Source: an uncultured Lachnospiraceae bacterium
GTDB taxonomy: Bacteria; Bacillota; Clostridia; Lachnospirales; Lachnospiraceae
Reading direction: 5' to 3'
NCBI GenBank assembly: GCA_910584845.1
Contig: CAJUDH010000010.1
Coordinates: forward strand, 62,001-126,000
Length of the DNA stretch: 64,000 bases
Below the pieces are notes generated by a model, which saw nothing but the letters and a program-made list of their open reading frames with translations, did no database searches and was not told where the DNA came from. A program made the position numbers and the translations under genes. How positions within the stretch are numbered: position 1 is the stretch's first letter; every line of letters starts with the position of its first letter. Positions 9,817 through 18,550 of the stretch are shown in pieces.

Positions 9817-9850
9817 ACATGTAACACATGAGGTCAGAAAGGAGAAACGG

Positions 9851-10474
9851 ATGATTCTGCTGGATTTAAAGGACAGCCGCCCCATCTATGAACAGGTGGT
9901 GGAGAAGATGCAGGAACTGATGATGTTAGGCATCTTAGAGGAAGACGGGCAGATGCCGTCAGTGCGCAGCCTCGCAATGGAACTGTCGATCAACCCCAAT
10001 ACCATCCAGCGCGCCTATGGGGAGCTGGAGCGCAGGGGATATATCTATTCCGTGAAAGGCAGGGGCAGTTTTGTGGGGAGTATACACAAACTACGGGAGG
10101 CCAGGAAACAGGAACTGTCAAAAAAAATCGGCGGCTTGGCAAAGGAAGCCAGGACCATCGGCATGAACCGGGGGGATTTTGTGGAAATGGCCGCCCGGGA
10201 ATATGACCAAAACGGGAAAACAACATCGGCCGGCGGCCTTAAGGCCGGCCAGGCGGCAGGAAGCGGGCCGGGCGGTTTATCCCGCCCCCAACCGACACCC
10301 CCACAGGCCCAAAAGGCGGCGCCGGATCCAATGCAAGGGGAGGGGGACGGGGGAGGCCTGGAACAAAAAGGCGGCCCTGGGGCTTTTGGATGGATACAAA
10401 AAGAAAACCCCTGGGGGGGACGGTGCATGGCTGCGGAGCCAAAAGAGGCAGAGGAGGGACGACGGAATGATTGA
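9851..10474 (+). CDS. GntR-family regulator, YtrA subfamily, with long low-complexity tail
   Basis: This is a 207-residue repressor-like protein. Residues 1-75 are a GntR winged helix (LKDSRPIYEQVVEKMQELM, then SVRSLAMELSINPNTIQRAY and GYIYSVKGRGSFV). Members of the YtrA subfamily are normally about 120-130 residues and control the ABC exporter encoded next to them. Here the last 90 or so residues are extra: rich in Gly, Pro, Gln and charged residues, with no recognisable fold. The ribosome site AAGGAG lies 6 bases upstream of the ATG. The stop overlaps the start of the ABC ATPase gene by 8 bases, so the two are translationally coupled. The operator at 9794-9816 implies autoregulation. Confidence 0.88.
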   Translation: MILLDLKDSRPIYEQVVEKMQELMMLGILEEDGQMPSVRSLAMELSINPNTIQRAYGELERRGYIYSVKGRGSFVGSIHKLREARKQELSKKIGGLAKEARTIGMNRGDFVEMAAREYDQNGKTTSAGGLKAGQAAGSGPGGLSRPQPTPPQAQKAAPDPMQGEGDGGGLEQKGGPGAFGWIQKENPWGGRCMAAEPKEAEEGRRND

Positions 10475-11366
10475 GGCAGTAAACCTGACGAAGAAATTTG
10501 ACGATATTGTGGCGGTAGACCACGTCAACGCCACCATCCGGGACGGCAACGTATTCGGCCTGATCGGGACCAACGGGGCGGGGAAGAGCACTTTTTTGCG
10601 GATGGCCGCCGGGGTTTTAAGGCCGGATGAAGGGGGCATTACCATTGACGGGATGGAAGTTTTTGAGAACGAAAAAGCCAAAATGCGTTTTTTCTATATT
10701 TCCGACGACCAATACTTTTTCAGCAACGCCACGCCAAGGGACATGATGGCTTACTATAAGGCCGTGTATCCGGCCTTCGACGAGGAACGGTTCCATGGGC
10801 TGATGAAGAGTTTCGACTTAAATGAAAGGCGAAAAATCAACACGTTTTCCAAGGGCATGAAAAAACAGGTATCGGTGGTCTGCGGCGTATGCGCCGGGAC
10901 GGATTACCTGTTCTGCGACGAGACTTTCGACGGGCTGGACCCGGTGATGCGCCAGGCAGTGAAAAGCATTTTTGCAAACGATATGGAACAGCGCCACCTT
11001 ACCCCCATTATCGCCTCCCACAACCTGCGGGAGCTGGAAGACATCTGTGACCATGTAGGGCTTTTGCACAAAGGCGGGATTTTGTTAAGCCGCGACTTAG
11101 ACGAGATGAAAATGAATATCCATAAAGTCCAGTGCGTGCTTTTGGACGGCATGGCCCCTAAGGACCTGGCCGGTTTGGAAGTGATCAAGACGGAAAGCAG
11201 GGGAAAACTGTTGACCCTCACCGTGAGGGGGGAGATGGAACAGGTGGAAGCCGCCATGCAGTCGGCAAATCCGGTATTCTACGAAATGATTCCTTTATCC
11301 CTGGAAGAAATCTTTATCAGTGAAACGGAGGTGGTCGGTTATGACGTCAAAAAACTTATTTTTTAA
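10467..11366 (+). CDS. ABC transporter ATP-binding protein (YtrB-like)
   Basis: This is a 299-residue cytoplasmic ATPase of an exporter-type ABC system. It has Walker A GTNGAGKST, the signature FSKGMKKQ, Walker B YLFCDETFDGLD (glutamate present) and the H-loop IIASHNLRE. The signature departs from LSGGQ, as is common in the YtrB group. A much longer open frame exists upstream from 10179, but it only reads through the GntR gene in another phase; the ATG at 10467 gives the conserved MIEAVNLTKKF beginning. Its end overlaps the permease gene by 26 bases. It should energise the permease that follows, under control of the GntR protein. Confidence 0.93.
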   Translation: MIEAVNLTKKFDDIVAVDHVNATIRDGNVFGLIGTNGAGKSTFLRMAAGVLRPDEGGITIDGMEVFENEKAKMRFFYISDDQYFFSNATPRDMMAYYKAVYPAFDEERFHGLMKSFDLNERRKINTFSKGMKKQVSVVCGVCAGTDYLFCDETFDGLDPVMRQAVKSIFANDMEQRHLTPIIASHNLRELEDICDHVGLLHKGGILLSRDLDEMKMNIHKVQCVLLDGMAPKDLAGLEVIKTESRGKLLTLTVRGEMEQVEAAMQSANPVFYEMIPLSLEEIFISETEVVGYDVKKLIF

Positions 11367-13566
11367 ACTGATGAAAGAAGACGGCAAGCGCCGTATTTGG
11401 GCGGTAGCCCTGGCCAGCCTGGGATTTTTCTTCTTTTATCCGGTAGTGGCCGCCTTTATGGCCGGGGAGATCAAAAGCTATTCGGATTATGCGCAAGGTT
11501 TGATAAAGTATAACAAACGATTGTCGGACTGGCTGTCTTTCCATTGCGGCATGACCGTATTTTTGATGATGGTGTCTTCACTGATTTGCGGGCTGAGCAG
11601 TTTTTCCTTTTTAAATTCCAAAAGTAAAGTGGATTTTTACCATGGTATTCCGGTGAGGCGGGAAAAGCTCTATGTGGCCAACTTCCTGAACGGGATCCTG
11701 ATTTTGGCCGTACCTTACGGCATTTGCCTGGTGCTGGCTGTGGCGGTGGGCATTGTAAACGGGGGGAACCCAGGGCTTTTGTGCCAGGTGGCGGTATCGT
11801 CGTATTTCCTCCACTTGACCTACTACGTGTTATGTTATTCCGTAGTGGTGGCTGCCTCCATGCTCACCGGCCATCTGGTGGTTTGCTTTTTGGGGGCCAT
11901 AGTCCTGACGTTCTATGTGCCTATGGCAATAATGCTGGCCAATGCCTATTATGAGGTGTTTTTCTGGACTTTTGAAAGCAATAATGGTATTTGGGAGCAG
12001 GGCATGCGCATCTCCCCGGTAGTAGAGTACATTTACCAGGTAGTGCAGCATGCGCAAGGGACCCTTTCCGTTTGGGATGCCTGCAAAGCCTGGGCCGTGT
12101 CCCTTTTGTTGGCAGCGTCCGGATGTTTCCTATACCAAAAACGCCCTTCCGAGGCGGCAGGGAAAGCCATGGCATTTTCTGTCAGCCGCCCTATCATCCG
12201 GATTTTACTGGCGGTTTTGTCCGCCCTGGGCCTGGGGATATTTTTCTGGTCGATCCGTAATTCCATGGGCTGGGCCATATTCGGGATTTTGTGCGGCGGG
12301 GCCATCTGCCATTGTGTGGTGGAAATTATCTATCATTTTGATTTTAAAAAACTGTTTTCCCACAAGCTACAGCTGGCTTTTTGCCTGGCCCTTTCCTGTG
12401 GCGTTTTGGTAGTGTTCCGCTATGACCTTTTGGGGTATGACCGGTATTTGCCCCAGGCAAGCCAGGTCAAGGAAGCGTCTGTCTGTGTGGATACGTTAAA
12501 CCAGTGGGTGTCTTATGGGTCAACCCAGTTAGGCAAGGATGGCGAATATATCTGGGAGGGGGAGAGCTCCTGGGGGTATGCCCAGGACTACATGCATTAC
12601 CAGGATGTGGAAAATTTGTTGGACATTGCCACGGAAGGCGTCCGCCAGACGGAAGAAAAGCGCCGTATGTACCATGCGCAAAATCGGTACGGCTATGGAC
12701 CGGCTATGGACGAAGGCCAGGAATCCTGGATGGGATCCCAGGTAAAGATCTGTTATGTCATGAACAGCGGAAGAAAGGTATACCGTTCCTATTATATCCA
12801 GTTTGACGACAGCCTGCGGCCTGCCATGGAGAGGCTGTATAGCAATGAGCAGTACCAGAGGGGGACGTTCCCTGTACTGGACTTGACGGCAGACCAGGTG
12901 GCAGCTATCCGTTACCGGGGGCAGCATAATAAGGAAATCTATCTGGGAAGGCTGACCGACGCAGAGAAAAAAAAGTTTTTGGAGACATTCCAACGGGAGT
13001 TCGCCCGGTTAGACATGGAGACCATGAGGCAGGAGGCCCCGGTCGGCCTGATCCGTTTTGCCGGGGTCCTGGATGAAGAGGCGAAACAAAAAGAACGGGA
13101 ACGGGACAAGGTAGAAGATTTTTACAGCCAGTATGAATATAATGAGTCCGGCGGTTACTATGAGTATGCGACCGTCTACAGCCGTTATAACAACGAGGAT
13201 TTTTACCCCATTTACCCGTCTTTTACCGGCACCTTAGAATGCCTGAAGGAAAGGGGGGTCCAGGCTAGGTATATTGACAGCCTGGATGTGAGGGAGGTTC
13301 ATATCTACCGCGATGCGCATGGCACAAAGTATGCCACGGACGACCCCCAGGAGATTGAAAAGCTCAAAAAGGTTTTGGTAGCGGAACGTCTGCTGTACTA
13401 CAATCCTGTTTTTCAAAAGGAAAACCTGGAAGTGGGGATGATGGTCCCGGAAAAATATGAAGGGGGGACCCGGGCAGATACCGAGGACATAGAGTACCGG
13501 AACCTGCCGGCGGCGATCCCCAAAGGCAAAATACCGGCCGAGGTGCAAAAAGCACTGGAGCAGTAA
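11341..13566 (+). CDS. ABC transporter permease with large C-terminal domain (DUF6449-like)
   Basis: This is a 741-residue membrane protein. About 390 N-terminal residues hold roughly ten hydrophobic segments (for example AVALASLGFFFFYPVVAAFM and GMTVFLMMVSSLICGL). The rest, about 350 residues, is hydrophilic, tyrosine-rich and probably extracytoplasmic, beginning after RYDLLGYDRYLPQASQ. The start at 11341 follows a very good site, GGAGGT, while the alternative at 11320 has none. It overlaps the ATPase gene and must be its partner. The architecture resembles Clostridia exporters carrying a DUF6449 region. The substrate is unknown; related GntR-controlled systems often respond to cell-wall-active compounds, which here is only inference. 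Confidence 0.8.
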   Translation: MTSKNLFFKLMKEDGKRRIWAVALASLGFFFFYPVVAAFMAGEIKSYSDYAQGLIKYNKRLSDWLSFHCGMTVFLMMVSSLICGLSSFSFLNSKSKVDFYHGIPVRREKLYVANFLNGILILAVPYGICLVLAVAVGIVNGGNPGLLCQVAVSSYFLHLTYYVLCYSVVVAASMLTGHLVVCFLGAIVLTFYVPMAIMLANAYYEVFFWTFESNNGIWEQGMRISPVVEYIYQVVQHAQGTLSVWDACKAWAVSLLLAASGCFLYQKRPSEAAGKAMAFSVSRPIIRILLAVLSALGLGIFFWSIRNSMGWAIFGILCGGAICHCVVEIIYHFDFKKLFSHKLQLAFCLALSCGVLVVFRYDLLGYDRYLPQASQVKEASVCVDTLNQWVSYGSTQLGKDGEYIWEGESSWGYAQDYMHYQDVENLLDIATEGVRQTEEKRRMYHAQNRYGYGPAMDEGQESWMGSQVKICYVMNSGRKVYRSYYIQFDDSLRPAMERLYSNEQYQRGTFPVLDLTADQVAAIRYRGQHNKEIYLGRLTDAEKKKFLETFQREFARLDMETMRQEAPVGLIRFAGVLDEEAKQKERERDKVEDFYSQYEYNESGGYYEYATVYSRYNNEDFYPIYPSFTGTLECLKERGVQARYIDSLDVREVHIYRDAHGTKYATDDPQEIEKLKKVLVAERLLYYNPVFQKENLEVGMMVPEKYEGGTRADTEDIEYRNLPAAIPKGKIPAEVQKALEQ

Positions 13567-13571
13567 TAATG

Positions 13572-13598
13572 GGCGGGCCGGCAGACTGCGGGCCCGCC
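13572..13598 (+). terminator. GC hairpin after the ABC exporter operon
   Basis: An 8-bp stem GGCGGGCC/GGCCCGCC closes an 11-base loop just after the permease stop. It lacks a T-run, so it may be an mRNA-end stabiliser or a weak terminator. Confidence 0.4.
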
Positions 13599-13693
13599 AA
13601 ACCTTGTCCGCCCCTGCCCCTGCCGGAAAAATGCAGACAGGGCCTTTATGGCGCTAAAAACCGTTGACAAATTATGGGGGGGGGTAAAATGGA

Positions 13694-13723
13694 TTGACAG
13701 ATGGCAGGGGTTGGGGGTAGAAT
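13694..13723 (+). promoter_or_regulatory. Promoter of the MacAB-like operon
   Basis: TTGACA (13694-13699) is followed after 18 bases by TAGAAT (13718-13723). A second TTGACA at 13664 with a 15-base spacer to TAAAAT could be an alternative. Confidence 0.5.
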
Positions 13724-13792
13724 AAACCACAGGTTACAAAGGGGTGGATAAAGCGGCATAAGGCCTAAGAGAAGCGAAAGGATGAGGGAAAT

Positions 13793-15115
13793 ATGACGGA
13801 TCAGGAATTTGACAAAGAATTGGCAGATCTGATGGCCGGAGAAGGGCCGGGGAAGAAAAAGCCGGCAAAGAAACGCCGGATGATGTTTTGGAAATCCTTA
13901 AGCCGGAAAAAAAAGGTTGCCATAGGGGCCGCAGGGGCAGTTGTGGTTTTGGCGGCGGCTTCTTTTACCATGGGCGGGAAAAAGGACGCGGGGATTATGG
14001 TCAGCACGGTCCCCTTGGAAAAGGGGGATATTCAGGAAGTACTGTCCATCAGCGGGCCCATTTCCGGTACGGACAGCGCAGAAGTGGTGTCCCGTCTCCA
14101 TGCGGAGATCCAGGAGATCCTGGTAAAAGAAGGCGACAAGGTGGCGGCGGGGCAGGTCCTGGCCCGCCTGGACCCGTCGGATGTGCAAAAAGAGGTGGAG
14201 ATCGCCCAGAATGCTTACAATTTGGCGGTGGCCGAGCGCAATGACGCCCAGCGCCAGGCAGAAAACGGGTACGCCGACGCCCTGCAGGCACAGCAGGCAG
14301 CCAAGAGGGACTACGACCGCAAGGCCATGTTGTTTGCCGGCGGCGACGTTTCCCAGATGGAGATGGAGGAAGCCAGGGATATGTTGGCCAATGCGTCCCG
14401 CCAATTAACCACGTTTACTTTGAGGGGCGGCCGGCCGGTAGCCAATGAATCTTACGATTTGCGGGTCCAGAATGCGGAATTTGAATTGGAAAAGAAGAAA
14501 AAGGACCTGGAGGAAACCCAAGTCACCAGCCCCATTGACGGGACGGTAGTGCGGGTAAATTCCCGGGTGGGAAGGTTCGCGGACATGGTGGATGACGACA
14601 GGCCCCTGTTTGCCATTGACAACCTGGAAAAACTGGAGATGAAGATTAACGTCAGCGAGTATTCCATCGGTAAGGTAAAAGTAGGGCAGAAGGCGGAGAT
14701 TTTTGCAGACATCCTGGACGGCTCTACGGAGGAAGGCGTGATCACTGCCATATCCCCCACCGGGGAGGAGAAAGGCGCCGGTTCCACGGAGCGGGTTATC
14801 CCTACCACCATCCAGATTGAAAACGCCAACAGCAAGCTGATCGCCGGGATTACGGCCCGGGCCCAGATCGTGCTCAACGAGGGGAAAGATACCTGGGTAG
14901 TGCCCATGGGGGCTTTGCTGGATAAAGAAGGCACCCTGTATTTAGCCACGGTGGAGAATAGCGCAGTCAAACTGATACCCGTGGAAACGGGGGTGGAAAG
15001 CGACGTGGCGGTAGAGGTCAAAGGCGAAGGGCTGGCGGAGGGGCTTTCTTATATCGCCTCCCCTGCCGGGTTTATGGAAGACGGCACGCCGGTCACGGTG
15101 GTCCCGTCCCTGTAA
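13793..15115 (+). CDS. HlyD/MacA-like membrane fusion (adaptor) protein
   Basis: This is a 440-residue periplasmic-adaptor-type protein. The first 38 residues are cytoplasmic and lysine-rich. One membrane segment follows at about 39-60 (KVAIGAAGAVVVLAAASF), then a biotinyl-lipoyl-like half motif (HAEIQEILVKEGDKVAAGQ), an alpha-helical hairpin of about 100 residues, the second lipoyl half (VTSPIDGTVVRVNSRVGRF) and beta-barrel domains. It heads an operon with an ATPase and two permeases, the usual arrangement of a MacAB or YknXYZ-type exporter. In Gram-positive cells such proteins work at the outer face of the membrane. Substrate candidates are peptides or antibiotics; nothing here decides between them. 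Confidence 0.9.
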   Translation: MTDQEFDKELADLMAGEGPGKKKPAKKRRMMFWKSLSRKKKVAIGAAGAVVVLAAASFTMGGKKDAGIMVSTVPLEKGDIQEVLSISGPISGTDSAEVVSRLHAEIQEILVKEGDKVAAGQVLARLDPSDVQKEVEIAQNAYNLAVAERNDAQRQAENGYADALQAQQAAKRDYDRKAMLFAGGDVSQMEMEEARDMLANASRQLTTFTLRGGRPVANESYDLRVQNAEFELEKKKKDLEETQVTSPIDGTVVRVNSRVGRFADMVDDDRPLFAIDNLEKLEMKINVSEYSIGKVKVGQKAEIFADILDGSTEEGVITAISPTGEEKGAGSTERVIPTTIQIENANSKLIAGITARAQIVLNEGKDTWVVPMGALLDKEGTLYLATVENSAVKLIPVETGVESDVAVEVKGEGLAEGLSYIASPAGFMEDGTPVTVVPSL

Positions 15116-15155
15116 CCGGGTTATGCTTGGGGCCAATTCAAATGTGGAGGAAAAC

Positions 15156-15959
15156 ATGAGGTCACTCCTGAAAAGATGGGGAGGGAAAAAGCCCCCCAAC
15201 TATTTAACAGACAATGTCAATGAGGATTTGATCCGGCTGGAAGACCTGGTCAAAGTGTATGATACGGGGGCGTTGAAAGTGCTGGGCCTGAAACGGGTCA
15301 ATTTGACCATCCACCGGGGGGAATTTGTGGCGGTCATGGGCCAGTCCGGGTCAGGCAAGTCCACGTTGATGAATATATTGGGCTGCCTGGACAGGCCCTC
15401 CATGGGCCATTATTATCTGGACGGCGTGGATGTGGCGGCTATGGGGTCCAATGAACTGTCCCTGATCCGGAACCGGAAGATCGGTTTCGTGTTCCAGTCT
15501 TTTAACCTGATTTCCCGGACGTCGGCCCTTAAGAATGTGGAGCTGCCCATGACCTATGCCCGCAAAAATAAGAGGTTTAGGGAGGAGCGGGCAAGGAAGC
15601 TTTTGGAACGGGTAGGGCTGGGGAAGCGGGCGGAGCATATGCCCAACGAGCTTTCCGGGGGCCAGCGCCAGAGGGTGGCCATTGCCCGGGCCCTGGCCAA
15701 CGAGCCGCCCCTGCTTTTGGCGGACGAGCCTACGGGGAATCTGGATACGGCGGCTTCGGCGGAGATTATGGAATTATTTTCCCAGCTTCATAAGGAAGGC
15801 ACTACGGTGGTGGTGGTCACCCATGAAGAGGAGATTGCCGCTTTTACGGAGCGGATTATCCGTTTCCGGGACGGGGAGGTAATCAGCGACCGGCCAAACA
15901 TACCCAGAACGGATGCCGGGGAGGGCCAAGAAGGCGGAATTGAAACCAGAGGAAGTTGA
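15156..15959 (+). CDS. MacB/LolD-type ABC transporter ATP-binding protein
   Basis: This is a 267-residue ATPase with the complete set of motifs: Walker A GQSGSGKST, Q-loop FVFQSFNLISRTSALKNVELP, signature LSGGQRQRVAIARAL, Walker B LLLADEPTGNLDT and H-loop VVVVTHEEE. About 28 residues precede the usual start of LolD-like domains (MRSLLKRWGGKKPPNYLTDN). I chose 15156 because TGGAGG lies 5 bases upstream; 15123 is possible but has a weaker site. It lies between the fusion protein and two permeases and should power one or both of them. It has 40 bases to its upstream neighbour and 17 to its downstream one. Confidence 0.93.
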   Translation: MRSLLKRWGGKKPPNYLTDNVNEDLIRLEDLVKVYDTGALKVLGLKRVNLTIHRGEFVAVMGQSGSGKSTLMNILGCLDRPSMGHYYLDGVDVAAMGSNELSLIRNRKIGFVFQSFNLISRTSALKNVELPMTYARKNKRFREERARKLLERVGLGKRAEHMPNELSGGQRQRVAIARALANEPPLLLADEPTGNLDTAASAEIMELFSQLHKEGTTVVVVTHEEEIAAFTERIIRFRDGEVISDRPNIPRTDAGEGQEGGIETRGS

Positions 15960-15976
15960 TTTAGGGGACGAAAACC

Positions 15977-17188
15977 ATGCTGATAGAGAATATGCGGATG
16001 GCCTTTTCGGCCATCCGGGCCAATAAAATGCGTTCTTTTTTGACCATGCTGGGAATTATCATCGGCATCGGGTCGGTGATTTCCATTGTGTCTATTGGTG
16101 ATACCATGCGGCGTCTGTTTGAAGATTTGTACCGGAAGATCGGCATTACCCAGGCTTACATTGCCATTGGCTATTGGGTGGACGACTGGCGGCAGAGCGA
16201 TTATTTTTCCCTGGATGAGATGGAGCGGATTAAGGAGATATTCGGGGACGAGATCGCCTATATGGACAGCAACGCCAATACTTCTGCGGACGCTTATTAT
16301 GCCAGGTCTACGGTTAAATTCAATTATTCGGGGATTGACTACAATTATCAGGAAGTGCAGCCGGTGAACCTGATTTACGGAAGGTTTTTAAACGAAGGCG
16401 ACGTGTTGGGGCGCAGGAAGAACGTAGTTATGGATACGGTTAGCGCCATGAACCTGTTTGGCGTGGAAAACGCGGTGGGAAAAACGTTCCGTACCACGAT
16501 TTACGGGAGTACGGATGAATATATGGTGGTAGGCGTGTACCGGAAAGAAATGGATCCGTTCCAGGCCATGATGATGGGGGCAAACACCGAGGGCGGTGAG
16601 GCATTTTTGCCCTATACCATCCTGACCTGGCCCAATGACTTTATTTATGCCTTGCGGTTTTTCTGCCGGGACGAGGACACTATGGAGGAACTTTGTGCCA
16701 GCATAAAGGCATATGTGGCCAGAAGCAAGGACAGGCAGCCGGAGGATTTCCAGATGATTACGGCCAAGGAACAGATGGGGCAATGGGACGGGATGCTGGG
16801 CGGCCTGTCTATGGCGGTAGGCGGCATTGCGGCCATCTCCCTGCTGGTAGGCGGCATCGGCATTATGAATATTATGCTGGTGTCGGTGACAGAGCGTACC
16901 CGGGAAATCGGCATCCGCAAAAGCCTGGGGGCAAAAACCCAGGACATCCTGGTGCAATTTCTCATAGAGTCGGCCATTTTGTCCGCCTGCGGCGGCATTA
17001 TGGGCACGATGCTGGGCGGGGGGCTGGTGAAAGCCGGCGGTTCCCTCATGGGGGTGGATACAGTAATCCGCCCGGGTGTGGTCGTGATGGCAGTGGGGTT
17101 TTCCGCCTTGGTAGGGGTGTTTTTTGGCATTTACCCGGCTTCGAAGGCGGCCAAGAAAGACCCCATCGAAGCATTGCGGTATGAATAG
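15977..17188 (+). CDS. MacB-like ABC transporter permease, copy 1
   Basis: This is a 403-residue permease of the FtsX/MacB class. An N-terminal membrane helix (MLGIIIGIGSVISIVSIGD, about 25-45) is followed by a large extracytoplasmic MacB_PCD domain (about 45-275) and three C-terminal helices (from ISLLVGGIGIMNIMLVSVTE). It ends with the typical KKDPIEALRYE. A 20-base gap separates it from a second, very similar permease; in the first 70 residues about 60 are identical. Either copy alone, a homodimer of each, or a heterodimer could be the working form. Confidence 0.93.
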   Translation: MLIENMRMAFSAIRANKMRSFLTMLGIIIGIGSVISIVSIGDTMRRLFEDLYRKIGITQAYIAIGYWVDDWRQSDYFSLDEMERIKEIFGDEIAYMDSNANTSADAYYARSTVKFNYSGIDYNYQEVQPVNLIYGRFLNEGDVLGRRKNVVMDTVSAMNLFGVENAVGKTFRTTIYGSTDEYMVVGVYRKEMDPFQAMMMGANTEGGEAFLPYTILTWPNDFIYALRFFCRDEDTMEELCASIKAYVARSKDRQPEDFQMITAKEQMGQWDGMLGGLSMAVGGIAAISLLVGGIGIMNIMLVSVTERTREIGIRKSLGAKTQDILVQFLIESAILSACGGIMGTMLGGGLVKAGGSLMGVDTVIRPGVVVMAVGFSALVGVFFGIYPASKAAKKDPIEALRYE

Positions 17189-17208
17189 GCCTGTGGAGGG
17201 CAGGAATT

Positions 17209-18420
17209 ATGCTGGTAGAAAATATTCGGATGGCCTTTTTTGCCATCCGTGCCAACAAGATGCGTTCTTTTTTGACCATGCTGGGGATCATTATCGGCAT
17301 TGGTTCGGTAATCTCCATAGTGTCGATCGGCGACACCATGAAAAGTGTGTTTGAAGGGCTGTACCGGGAAATCGGCGTGACCCAGGCTTATATTTCCATC
17401 GGCTACTGGGTAGACGACCGGCGGCAAAGCGATTTTTTTACCTTGGATGAAATAACGCGGGTTAAGGAGATCTTCGGGGATGAGATTGCCTACATCGACA
17501 GCAGTGCAAATACTTCCGCAGATGCCATCCATGGCCGGACTACAGTAAAATTTGATTTTAACGGCGTGGATTACAACTACCAGGAAGTGCAGCCGGTCAA
17601 CTTGATTTACGGCCGGTACCTCAACGAAGGCGACGTGTTGGGGCGCAGGAAAAATGTGGTTATGGACACAGCCGGAGCGATAAACTTATTCGGGGCGGAA
17701 GACGCGGTGGGGAAGACGTTCCGTACTACTTTATATGGTAATGTGGACGAGTATACGGTGGTAGGGGTTTACCGCAAAGAGCCAGGGCCCCTTCAGGCCA
17801 TGATGATGGGTGCGGATACAGGGGGCGGCGAAGCTTTTATCCCCTATACGATCCTGACCTGGCCCAACGATTATTTTTACTCGCTGCGCGTTTTCGCCGC
17901 GGACGAAGGGCATATGGATGAATTTTACAGCAGCCTGAAAAATTATATAGCAAAGTCAAAGGGGAGAAAACCGGAGGATTTCCGTGTAAGCAGCGTGAAA
18001 GACGAAATGGGGAACGCCAACAGCCTGCTTGGGGGCATGGCTATGGCGGTGGGGGGCATCGCCGCCATCTCCTTGTTGGTAGGCGGCATCGGCATTATGA
18101 ACATTATGCTGGTATCGGTGACGGAACGGACCCGCGAGATCGGAATCCGCAAAAGTTTAGGCGCCCGTACCCAGGACATCCTGATGCAGTTTTTAACGGA
18201 ATCGGCTATTTTATCCGCCTGCGGCGGGGCCTTAGGCACCATGTTAGGCGGAGGCCTGGTGATGGCCGGGGGTGCCGTGATGGGTGTGGCGGCAGTGGTC
18301 CGCCCGGGGGTGGTCGTGCTGGCAGTGGGGTTTTCGGCTATGGTAGGGGTGTTTTTCGGGATCTACCCCGCATCCAAAGCAGCGAAGAAAGACCCGATCG
18401 AAGCGCTCAGGTATGAATAA
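17209..18420 (+). CDS. MacB-like ABC transporter permease, copy 2 (tandem duplicate)
   Basis: This 403-residue protein has the same length and domain order as the preceding permease: one helix, MacB_PCD domain, three helices and the KKDPIEALRYE end. The helices and the FtsX core are almost unchanged between copies. Differences concentrate in the extracytoplasmic domain and in the segment around residues 230-275, the part expected to meet the substrate or the fusion protein. This suggests a recent tandem duplication followed by divergence, and supports use as a heterodimer. It is the last gene of the operon and is followed by a long-loop terminator. Confidence 0.93.
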   Translation: MLVENIRMAFFAIRANKMRSFLTMLGIIIGIGSVISIVSIGDTMKSVFEGLYREIGVTQAYISIGYWVDDRRQSDFFTLDEITRVKEIFGDEIAYIDSSANTSADAIHGRTTVKFDFNGVDYNYQEVQPVNLIYGRYLNEGDVLGRRKNVVMDTAGAINLFGAEDAVGKTFRTTLYGNVDEYTVVGVYRKEPGPLQAMMMGADTGGGEAFIPYTILTWPNDYFYSLRVFAADEGHMDEFYSSLKNYIAKSKGRKPEDFRVSSVKDEMGNANSLLGGMAMAVGGIAAISLLVGGIGIMNIMLVSVTERTREIGIRKSLGARTQDILMQFLTESAILSACGGALGTMLGGGLVMAGGAVMGVAAVVRPGVVVLAVGFSAMVGVFFGIYPASKAAKKDPIEALRYE

Positions 18421-18465
18421 AGGAAATAGGCTTTTTGCCGAAATGTTTCCAATAAAACATGAAAA

Positions 18466-18545
18466 GGGGAAGTTGTAAAGCCAGGGAATCCCACAACGCC
18501 ATATCTTGTGTGGACCCGTCCCTTTACAACAGCCCCTTTGTTTTA
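18466..18545. terminator. Long-loop inverted repeat between convergent genes (repeat copy 2)
   Basis: The arms 18466-18480 and 18522-18536 pair over GTTGTAAAG plus GGGG with a two-base mismatch, with a 41-base loop. On the plus strand it is followed by TTTGTTTTATATTTTT. It separates the permease operon from the convergent dehydratase gene. Stem and loop motifs match the copies at 5331 and 45921. Confidence 0.65.
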
Positions 18546-18550
18546 TATTT

